Source: Deroplatys truncata
Lineage: Eukaryota; Arthropoda; Insecta; Mantodea; Mantidae
NCBI GenBank assembly: GCA_030765065.1
Contig: CM060990.1
Location: forward strand, 663,164,618-663,228,617
Direction of reading: 5' to 3'
DNA: 64,000 bases
Below are positions 53,492-64,000 of the stretch, in pieces (position 1 is the first letter of the stretch; every line of letters begins with the position of its first letter). The position numbers and the translations under genes were made by a program. Under the pieces are notes generated by a model that saw only the letters and a program-made list of their open reading frames with translations, was not told where the DNA came from and searched no databases.

Positions 53492-55314
53492 AGGCCTGTT
53501 AGAAGCTGGTAATTCCATGTATATTGGGCAGTTCCACATAATTTTTCAGAAGAAATCGTGGTGTGAACACGGGTTTTAAGCGATTGCTACCATCCACCAC
53601 CGCATGTCGATTGTACTGGTTCTGACATTTTCAAGCAGCGTGTGTGGGTCTTAGATTAAAGTTTAATTCTTAATAATTATAACATGAAGAATGCAAAGGG
53701 TTGTATATAGTTGCGTATAAGCAAGCGTTGCAAGGTTTGCTTAATGTACAATTATCCTGAAGCTATGAATCTTAATTATTAATAATAATTATATTATTAA
53801 TTCTAACCGTTGTATATATGTACGTATGAGCGAATGTGTTTGTGAGTTTGTTTTTTTGTTTTACGATTTCCTTACCTATAACTAATAATAATTATATCAA
53901 TTCGTACCGTTCTAAATATTTGTACAAATGAGTGAATGTGAGTATGTATGTAGGCCTGTCATAAGCTGGTATCTCCATGTATATTGGGCAGTTCCATTTA
54001 ATTTTTCAGAAGAAATTGTGCTGTGAACACAGGTTAGAAGCAATTGCTACCATCCACCACCGCATGCCGATTGTACTGGTTCCAATATTTGCAAGCAGCA
54101 TGTGTGGGGCTTAGACTAAAGTTTAGTTCTTAATAAATATAACATGAAGAATGCAAGGGTTGTATATAGTTGCATATGAGTGTGTGCGTTCAAGTTTTGC
54201 TTAATGTAGAATTATCCTGAAGCTATGAATCTTAATTATTAATAATAATTACTTCATTAATTCGCAGCGTTGTATATATGTATGTATGAGTGAATGTGCT
54301 TGTGAGTGTGTGTATTTTTAATTTCCTTACCTATAACTAATAATAATTATATCAATTCGCACCATTGTATATATTTGTACATATGAGTGAATGTGTGTGT
54401 GTGCGTATGTAGGCCTGTTAGAAGCTGGTAAATCCATGTATATTGGGCAATTCCACATACTTTTTCAGAAGAAATTGTGGTGTGAACATGGGTTTAAGCG
54501 ATTGCTAACATCTAGTATCACATGCAGATTGTACTGGTTAGAATATTTGCAAGCAGTGTTGGGGTGCTTAGGTTAAAGGTTAATTCTTATTAATTATAAC
54601 ATGAAGAATCCACAGTGTCGTATATAGTTTCATATAAGCGAGGGTTGCAAGTTTTGCTTAATGTACAATTATGCTGAAGCTATGAATCTTAATTATTAAT
54701 AATAATTATATTATTAATTCCAAACATTCTATATATGTAAATATGAGCGAATGTGTTTGTGAGTGTGGTTTTTTTTTTTACGATTTCCTTACCGATAAGT
54801 AATAATAATTATACCTATTCGCACAGTTGTATATATTTGTACATATGAGTGAATGTGAGTGTGTATGTAGGCCTGTCATAAGCTGGTATCTCCACGTATA
54901 TTGGGCAGTTCCATATAATTTTTCAGAAGAAACTGTGGTGTGAACACGAGTTAGAAGCAATTGCTACCATCCACCACCGCATGCCGATTGTACTGGTTCC
55001 AATATTTGCAAGCAGCGTATGTGGGGCTTAGACTAAAGTTTAGTTCTTAATAAACATACCATGAAGAATGCACAGGGTTGTATATAGTTCCATATAAGCG
55101 AGGGATGCAAGTTTTGCTTAAAGTACAATTATGCTGAAGCTATGAATCTTAAATATTAATAATAATTATATTATTAATTCCAACCATTGTATATATGTAA
55201 ATATGAGCGAATGTGTTTGTGAGTGTGGTTTTTTTTTTTACGATTTCCTTACCTATAAGTAATAATAATTATACCTATTCGCACAGTTGTATATATTTGT
55301 ACATATGAGTGAAT

Positions 55315-55356
<42 letters not shown>

Positions 55357-58300
55357 AGGCCTGTTAGAAGCTGGTAATTCCATGTATATTGGGCAGTTCC
55401 ACATAATTTTTCAGAACAAATCGTGGTTTGAACCTGGGTTAAAACGATTGCTACCATCCACCACCGCATGTCGATTGTACTGGTTCCAACATTTTGAAGC
55501 AGCGTGTGTGTGTCTTAGATTAAAGTTTAATTCTTAATAATTATAACATGAAGATTACAAAGGGTTGTATATTGTTGCGTATAGCGAGCGTTGCAAGGTT
55601 TGCTTAATGTACAATTATCCTGAAGCTATGAATCTTAATTATTAATAGTAATTATATTATTAATTCTAACTGTTGTATATATGTACAAATGAGCGAATGT
55701 GTTTGTGAGTGTGTTTTTTTTTTTTTACAATTTCCTTACCTATAACTAATACTAATTATATCAATTCGCACCGTTGTATATATTTGTACATATGAGTGAA
55801 TGTGTGTGTGTGTATGTAGGTCTGTTAGAAGCTGGTAATTCCATGTATATTGGGCAGTTCCACATAATTTTTCAGAAGAAACCGTGGTGTAACACGGGTT
55901 TGAAGCGATTGCTACCATCCACCACCGCATCCCGATTGTACTGGTTCCAATATTTTCAAGCAGCTTGTGTGGGTCTTAGATTAAAGTTTAATTCTTAATA
56001 ATTATAACATGAAGATTACAAAGGGTTGTATATTGTTGCGTATAAGCGAGTATTGCAAAGTTTGCTTAATGTACAATTATCCTGTAGCTATGAATCTTAA
56101 TTATTAATAATAATTATATTATTAATTCTAACCGTTGTATATATGTAAATATCAGCGAATGTGTTTGTGAGTGTGGTTTTTTGTTTACGATTTCCTTACC
56201 TATAACTAAAAATAATTATATCAATTCGCACCGTGTTATATATTTGTACATATGAGTGAATGTGAGTGTGTATGTAGGCCTGTCATAAGCTGGTATCTCA
56301 ATGTATATTGGGCAGTTCCATATAATTTTTCAGAGGAAATTGTGGTGTGAACACGGGTTAGAAGCAATTGCTACCATCCACCACCGCATGCTGATTGTAC
56401 TGGTTCCAATATTTGCAAGCAGCGTTTGTGGGTCTTAGACTAATGTTTAGTTCTTTATAAATATAACATGAAGAATGCAAAGGGTTGTATATAGTTGCGT
56501 ATAAGCGAGAGTTTCAAGTTTTGCTTAAAGTACAATTATCCTGAAGCTATGATTCTTAATTATTAATAATAATCATATCATTAATTCGTACCGTTGTATA
56601 TATGTAGATATGAGTGAATGTGTTTGTGAGTGTGTGTATATCTTGTATGATATCCTTACCTATAATTAATAATAATTATATCAATTCGCACCGTTGTATA
56701 TATTTGTACATATGAGTGAATGTGTGTGTATATGCAAGCCTGTCAGAAGCTGGTATCTCCATGTATATTGGGCAGTTCCACATAATTTTTCAGAAGAAAT
56801 CGTGGTGTGAACACGGTTTTCAAGCTATTTCTATCATCCAGTAAAGTATGTGGATTGTACTCGTTACAATATTTTCAAGCAGCATGTGGGGGCTTAGGTT
56901 AAAGGTTATTTCTTAATAACTATAACATGAAGAATGCACAGAATTGTATATAGTTGCATATGAGTGTGTGCGTTGCAAGTTTTGCTTAATGTAGAATTAT
57001 CCTGAAGCTATGAATCTTAATTATTAATAATAATTACATCATTAATTCGTAGCGTTGTATATATGTATATATGAGTGAATGTGTTTGTCAGTGTGTGTAT
57101 TTTTTGATTTCCTTACCTGTAATTCATAATAATTATATCAATTCGCAGCATTGTATATATTTTTACATATGAACGAATGTGTGTGTGTGTGTGTGTATGT
57201 AAGCCTGTGAGAAGCTGGTATCTCCATGTATATTGGGCAGTTCCACATAATTTTTCAGAAGAAATCTTGTTGTGAACACGTGTTTGAAGCTATTGCTACA
57301 ATCCACCACCGCATGTCGATTGTACTGGTTCCAAAATTTACAAGCAGCGTGTGTGGGTCTTAGATTAAAGTTTAATTCTTAATAATTATAACATGAAGAA
57401 TGCAAAGGGTTGTATATAGCTGCATATAAGCGAGCGTTGCAAGATTTGCCTAATGTAGAATTATCCTGAAGCTATGAATCTTAATTATTAATAATAATTA
57501 TATTATTAATTCTAACCGTTGTATATATGTTTATATGAGCAAATGTGTTTGTGAGTGTGTTTTTTTTTTTTTTTACGATTTCCTTATCTATAACTAATAA
57601 CAATTATACCTATTCGCACCGTTGTATATATTTGTATATATGAGTGAATGTTTGTGTGTATGTAGGCCTGTCAGAAGCTGGTAAATCCATGTATATTGGG
57701 CAGTTCCACATACTTTTTCAGAACAAATTGTGTTGTGAACACGGGTTTGAAGCGATTGCTAACATCCAGTATCACATGCAGATTGTACTGGTTAGAATAT
57801 TTGCAAGCAGTGGTGGGGGTCTTAGGTTAAAGGTTAATTCTTATTAATTATAACATGAAGAATCCACAGTGTCGTATATAGTTTCATATAAGCGAGGGTT
57901 GCAAATTTTGCTTAATGTACAATTATGTTGAAGCTATAAATCTTAATTATTAATAATAATTATATTACTAATTCCAACCATTGTATATATGTAAATATGA
58001 GCGAATGTGTTTGTGAGTGTGGTTTTTTTTTTACGATTTCCTTACCTATAAGTAATAATAATTATACCTATTCGCACAGTTGTATATATTTGTACATATG
58101 AGTGAATGTGTGTGTGTGTTTGTGTGTATGTAGGCCTGTTAGAAGCTGGTAATTCCATGTATATTGGGCAGTTCCACATAATTTTTCAGAAGAAACCGTG
58201 GTGTGAACACGGGTTTGAAGCGATTGCTACCATCCACCACCGCATGGTGATTGTACTGGTTCCAATATTTTCAAGCAGCCGTTGTGGGTCTTAGATAAAA

Positions 58301-60404
58301 GTTTAATTCTTAATAATTATAACATGAAGATTTATAAGGGTTGTATATTGTTGCGTATAAGCGAGCATTGCAAAGTTTGCTTAATGTACAATTATCCTGT
58401 AGCTATGAATCTTAATTATTAATAATAATTATATTATTAATTCTAACCGTTGTATATATGTAAATATCAGCGAATGTGTTTGTGAGTGTGGTTTTTTGTT
58501 TACGATTTCCTTACCATAACTAATAATAATTATATCAATTCGCACCGTTGTATATATTTGTACATATGAGTGAATGTGAGTGTGTATGTAGGCCTGTCAT
58601 AAGCTGGTTTCTCAATGTATACTGGGCAGTTCCATATAATTTTTCAGAAGAAATTGCTGTATGAACACGGATTAGAAGCAATTGCTACCATCCATCACCG
58701 CATGCCGATTGTACTGGTTCCAATATTTGGAAGCAGGCATGTGTGGGGCTTAGACTAATGTTTAGTTCTTAATAAATATAACATGAAGAATGCATAAGGC
58801 TGTATATAGTTGCGTATAAGCGAGCGTTTTAATGTTTGCTTAATGTACAATTATCCTGAAGCTATGAATCTTAATTATTAATAATAAGTATATTATTAAT
58901 TCTAGCCGTTGTATATATGTAAATATGAGCGAATGTGTTTGTGAGTGTGGTTTTTTTTTACGATTTCCTTACCTGTAAGTAATAATAATATCAATTCGCA
59001 CCATTGTATATATTTTTACACATGAGTGAATGTGTGTTTGTATGTAGGCGTGTTAGAAGCTGGTAATTCCATGCATATTGGGCAGTTCCACATAATTTTT
59101 CAGAACAAATCGTGGTGTGAACCTGGGTTAAAACGATTGCTACCATCCACCACCGCATCCCGATTGTACTGGTTCCAATATTTTCAAGCAGCTTGTGTGG
59201 GTCTTAGATTAAAGTTTAATTCTTAATAATTATAACATGAAGATTACAAAGGGTTGTATATTGTTGCGTATTATCGAGCATTGCAAAGTTTGCTTAATGT
59301 ACAATTATCCTGTAGCTATGAATCTTAATTATTAATAATAATTATATTATTAATTCTAACCGTTGTATATATGTAAATATCAGCGAATGTGTTTGTGAGT
59401 GTGGTTTTTTGTTTACGATTTCCTTACCTATAACTAAAAATAATTATATCAATTCGCACCGTGTTATATATTTGTACATATGAGTGAATGTGAGTGTGTA
59501 TGTAGGCCTGTCATAAGCTGGTATCTCAATGTATATTGGGCAGTTCCATATAATTTTTCAGAGGAAATTGTGGTGTGAACACGGGTTAGAAGCAATTGCT
59601 ACCATCCACCACCGCATGCTGATTGTACTGGTTCCAATATTTGCAAGCAGCGTTTGTGGGGCTTAGACTAATGTTTAGTTCTTAATAAATATAACATGAA
59701 GAATGCAATGGGTTGTATATAGTTGCGTATAAGCGAGAGTTGCAAGTTTTGCTTAAAGTAAAATTATCCTGAAGCTATGATTCTTAATTATTAATAATAA
59801 TCATATCATTAATTCGTACCGTTGTATATATGTAGATATGAGTGAATGTGTTTGTGAGTGTGTGTATATCTTGTACGATATCCTTACCTATAATTAATAA
59901 TAATTATATCAATTCGCACCGTTGTATATATTTGTACATATGAGTGAATGTGTGTGTATATGCAAGCCTGTCAGAAGCTGGTATCTCCATGTATATTGGG
60001 CAGTTCCACATAATTTTTCAGAAGAAATCGTGGTATGAACACGGTTTTCAAGCTATTTCTATCATCCAGTAAAGTATGTGGATTGTACTCGTTACAATAT
60101 TTTCAAGCAGCATGTGGGGGCTTAGGTTAAAGGTTATTTCTTAATAACTATAACATGAAGAATTCACAGAATTGTATATAGTTGCATATGAGTGTGTGCG
60201 TTGCAAGTTTTGCTTAATGTAGAATTATCCTGAAGCTATGAATCTTAATTATTAATAATAATTACATCATTAATTCGTAGCGTTGTATATATGTATATAT
60301 GAGTGAATGTGTTTGTCAGTGTGTGTATTTTTTGATTTCCTTACCTGTAATTCATAATAATTATATCAATTCGCAGCATTGTATATATTTTTACTTATGA
60401 ACGA

Positions 60405-60440
<36 letters not shown>

Positions 60441-63400
60441 AAGCCTGTGAGAAGCTGGTATCTCCATGTATATTGGGCAGTTCCACATAATTTTTCAGAA
60501 GAAATCTTGTTGTGAACACGTGTTTGAAGCTATTGCTACCATCCACCACCGCATGTCGATTGTACTGGTTCCAAAATTTACAAGCAGCGTGTGTGGGTCT
60601 TAGATTAAAGTTTAATTCTTAATAATTATAACATGAAGAATGCAAAAGGTTGTATATAGTTGCATATAAGCGAGCGTTGCAAGATTTGCCTAATGTACAA
60701 TTATCCTGTAGCTATGAATCTTAATTATTAATAATAATTATATTATTAATTCTAACCATTGTATATATGTAAATATCAGCGAATGTGTTTGTGAGTGTGG
60801 TTTTTTTTTACGATTTCCTTACCTGTAAGTAATAATAATATCAATTCGCACCATTGTATATATTTTTACACATGAGTGAATGTGTGTTTGTATGTAGGCC
60901 TGTTAGAAGCTGGTAATTCCATGTATATTGGGCAGTTCCACATAATTTTTTAGAACAAATCGTGATGTGAACCTGGGTTAAAACGATTGCTACCATCCAC
61001 CACCGCATGTCGATTGTACTAGTTCCAACATTTTGAAGCAGCGTGTGTGGGTCTTAGATTAAAGTTTAATTCTTAATAATTATAACATGAAGAATGCAAA
61101 GGGTTGTATATAGTTGCGTATAGCGAGCGTTGCAAGGTTTGCTTAATGTACAATTATCCTGAAGCTATGAATCTTTATTATTAATAGTAATTATATTATT
61201 AATTCTAACTGTTGTATATATGTACAAATGAGTGAATGTGTTTGTGAGTATGTTTTATTTTTACAATTTCCTTACCTATAACTAATAATAATTATATCAA
61301 TTTGCACCGTTGTATATATTTGTACATATGAGTGAATGTGTGTGTGTGTATGTAGGCCTGTTAGAAGCTGGTAATTCCATGTATATTGGGCAGTTCCACA
61401 TAATTTTTCAGAAGAAACCGTGGTGTGAACACGGGTTTGAAGAGATTGCTACCATCCACCACCGCATGGTGATTGTACTGGTTCCAATATTTTCAAGCAG
61501 TTTGTGTGGGTCTTAGATAAAAGTTTAATTCTTAATAATTATAACATGAAGATTTATAAGGGTTGTATATTGTTGCGTATAAGCGAGCATTGCAAAGTTT
61601 ACTTAATGTACAATTATCCTGTAGCTATGAATCTTAATTATTAATAATAATTATATTATTAATTCCAAAAATGTATATATGTACAAATGAGTGAATGTGT
61701 TTGTGAGTATGTTTTATTTTTACAATTTCCTTACCTATAAGTAATAATAATTATACCTATTCGCACCATTGTATATATTTGTACATTTGAGTGAATGTGA
61801 GTGTGTATGTAGGCCTCTCATAAGCTAGTATCTCCATGTATATTGGGCAGTTCCACATAATTTTTCAGAAGAAATCGTGGTGTGAACACGGGTTTTAAGC
61901 GATTGCTACCATCCACCACCGCATGTCGATTGTACTGGTTCCAATATTTGCAAGCAGCGTGTGTGGGTCTTTGATTAAAGTTTAATTCTTAATAATTATA
62001 ACATGAAGAATGCAAACGGTTGTATATAGTTGTGTATAAGCGAGTGTTGCAAGGTTTGCTTAATGTACAATTATCCTGAAGCTATGAATCTTAATTATTA
62101 ATAGTAATTATATTATTAATTGTAACTGTTGTATATATGTACATATGCACGAATGTGTTTGTGAGTGTTTTTTTTACGGTTTCCTTACCTATAACTAATA
62201 GTAATTATATCATTTCCACCGTTGTATATATTTGTACATGTGAGTGATTGTGAGTGTGTATGTAGGCCTGTCATAAGCTGGTATCTCAATGTATATTGGG
62301 CAGTTCCATATAATTTTTCAGAAAAAATTGTGATGTGAACACAGGTTAGAAGCAATTGCTACCATCCACCACCGCATCCCGATTCTACTGGTTCCAATAT
62401 TTGCAAGCAGGCATGTGTGGGGCTTAGACTAATGTTTAGTTCTTAATAAATATAACATGAAGAATGCAAAGGGCTGTATATAGTTGCGTATAAGCGAGCG
62501 TTGCAAGGTTTGCTTAATGTACAATTATCCTGAAGCTATGAATCTTAATTATTAATAATAATTATATTATTAATTCTAACTGTTGTATATATGTACATAT
62601 GAGCGAATGTGTTTGTGAGTGTTTTTATTATGATTTCCTTACCTATAACTAATAGTAATTATATCAATTTGCAGCGTTGTATATATTTGTACATATGAGT
62701 CATTGTGAGTGTGTATGTAGGCCTGTTAGAAGCTGGTAATTCCATGTATATTGGGCAGTTCCACATAATTTTTCAGAAGAAACCGTGGTGTGAACACGGG
62801 TTTGAAGAGATTGCTACCATCCACCACCGCATGGTGATTGTACTGGTTCCAATATTTTCAAGCAGTTTGTGTGGGTCTTAGATAAAAGTTTAATTCTTAA
62901 TAATTATAACATGAAGATTTATAAGGGTTGTATATTGTTGCGTATAAGCGAGCATTGCAAAGTTTGCTTAATGTACAATTATCCTGTAGCTATGAATCTT
63001 AATTATTAATAATAATTATATTATTAATTCCAAAAATGTATATATGTAAATATGAGCGAATGTGTTTGTGAGTGTGGTTTTTTTTTACGATTTCCTTACC
63101 TATAAGAAATAATAATTATACCTATTCGCACCATTGTATATATTTGTACATTTGAGTGAATGTGAGTGTGTATGTAGGCCTCTCATAAGCTAGTATCTCC
63201 ATGTATATTGGGCAGTTCCACATAATTTTTCAGAAGAAATCGTGGTGTGAACACGGGTTTTAAGCGATTGCTACCATCCACCACCGCATGTCGATTGTAC
63301 TGGTTCCAATATTTGCAAGCAGCGTGTGTGGGTCTTAGATTAAAGTTTAATTCTTAATAATTATAACATGAAGAATTCAAAGGGTTGTATATAGTTGCGT

Positions 63401-64000
63401 ATAAGCAAGCGTTGCAAGGTTTGCGTAATGTACAATTATCCTGAAGCTATGAGTCTTAATTATTAATAATAATTATATTATTAATTCTAACCGTTGTATA
63501 TATGTACATATGAGCGAATGTGTTTGTGAGTTTTTTTTTTGTTTTACGATTTCCTTACCTATAACTAATGATAATTATATCAATTCGCACCGTTCTAAAT
63601 ATTTTTACAAATGAGTGAATGTGAGTGTGTATGTAGGCCTGTCATAAGCTGGTATCTCCACGTATATTGGGCAGTTCCATATAATTTTTCAGAAGAAATT
63701 GTGCTGTGAACACGGGTTAGAAGCAATTACTACCATACACCACCGCATGCCCAATGTACTGGTTCCAATATTTGCAAGCAGCATGTGTGGGGCTTAGACT
63801 AAAGTTTAGTTCTTAATAAATATAACATGAAGAATGCACAGGGTTGTATATAGTTGCATGTGAGTGTGTGCGTTCAAGTTTTGCTTAATGTAGAATTATT
63901 CTGAAGCTATGAATCTTAATTATTAATAGTAATTATATTATTAATTCTAACTGTTGTATATATGTACAAATGAACGAATGTGTTTGTGAGTGTGTTTTTT
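50893..64000. repeat. satellite array, 29 monomers of about 460 bp, open at window end
   Basis: The block TTGGGCAGTTCCACATAAT or a close variant occurs 29 times from 50931 to 63669. Spacing is mostly 453-475 bp, 488 bp where a GT run is expanded, and about 360-364 bp for two early monomers that lack a ~97-bp segment. Each monomer also has TTTTGCTTAATGTA, AATCTTAATTATTAATAATA and, in the long type, ACGATTTCCTTACCTATA, whose complement resembles a splice donor. Short variable (GT)n tracts sit before the GCCTGT-AGAAGCTGG block. Repeated 60-75-codon frames reflect the repeat. A higher-order unit of seven monomers (~3,228 bp) is duplicated. Confidence 0.97.
56236..60730. repeat. seven-monomer higher-order repeat in the satellite
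   Basis: Monomers at 56310, 56770 and 57233 are near-identical to those at 59538, 59998 and 60473, including private variants such as GTATATGCAAGCCTGTCAG, ATCATCCAGTAAAGTATGTG and AAGCCTGTGAGAAGC. The offset is 3,228-3,240 bp, or seven monomers. Confidence 0.85.

Noticed and set aside
50893..64000. Series of similar 60-75-codon frames (VGLLEAGNSMYIGQFHIIFQ) that look like a gene family
   Set aside because: They recur once per satellite monomer in the plus strand, vary in frame and end by chance stops; repeat-derived.

Overview
This 64 kb window is eukaryotic DNA built almost entirely of transposable elements and tandem repeats. I found no convincing host protein-coding gene and no standard rRNA or tRNA gene. 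The mix of elements (Tc1, mariner, pogo, P/THAP, hAT, PIF/Harbinger, a Polinton, a jockey-clade LINE, several tRNA-derived SINEs and a long satellite) and the many arthropod-like protein remnants suggest a repeat-rich arthropod genome, most likely an insect. I cannot name the species.

Layout. 0-10 kb: the right half of a Tc1 element cut by the window edge, a pogo-like element with its own zinc-finger tail, a decayed P-element/THAP transposase, a short element carrying only the N-terminal helix-turn-helix of a transposase, and tRNA-derived SINEs. 10.7-15.7 kb: many copies of one unclassified dispersed repeat (here 'R1'), two of them forming an ~800-bp-arm inverted repeat around a LINE 3' fragment. 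16-27 kb: more SINEs, a DUF4817-type transposase gene split by a SINE, a PIF/Harbinger element and a small MITE. 27-33 kb: a 5'-truncated and a longer copy of one jockey-clade LINE in opposite orientations; both carry two 5S-rRNA-like segments downstream of ORF2. 33.6-36 kb: a complete-ended Tc1 copy and another SINE. 36.4-46.2 kb: an 8,679-bp Polinton with ~285-bp terminal inverted repeats and a perfect 6-bp target duplication, nested inside a 1.0-kb PIF/Harbinger element that has its own TAA duplication. 46.3-50.9 kb: a SINE, a mariner with an intact 346-codon transposase frame whose third catalytic Asp is Gly, a hAT remnant and microsatellites. 50.9-64 kb: a satellite of 29 monomers of about 460 bp that runs off the window.

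Almost every coding frame is broken by stops, frameshifts or deletions, so the window reads as a fossil bed. The order of events can be read from nesting: Harbinger before Polinton; DUF4817 element before SINE B. The features most worth following up are the Harbinger/Polinton nest, the 5S-like doublet in the LINE 3' region, the large foldback made from R1, and the satellite whose inner edge reads into a unique exon-like frame.
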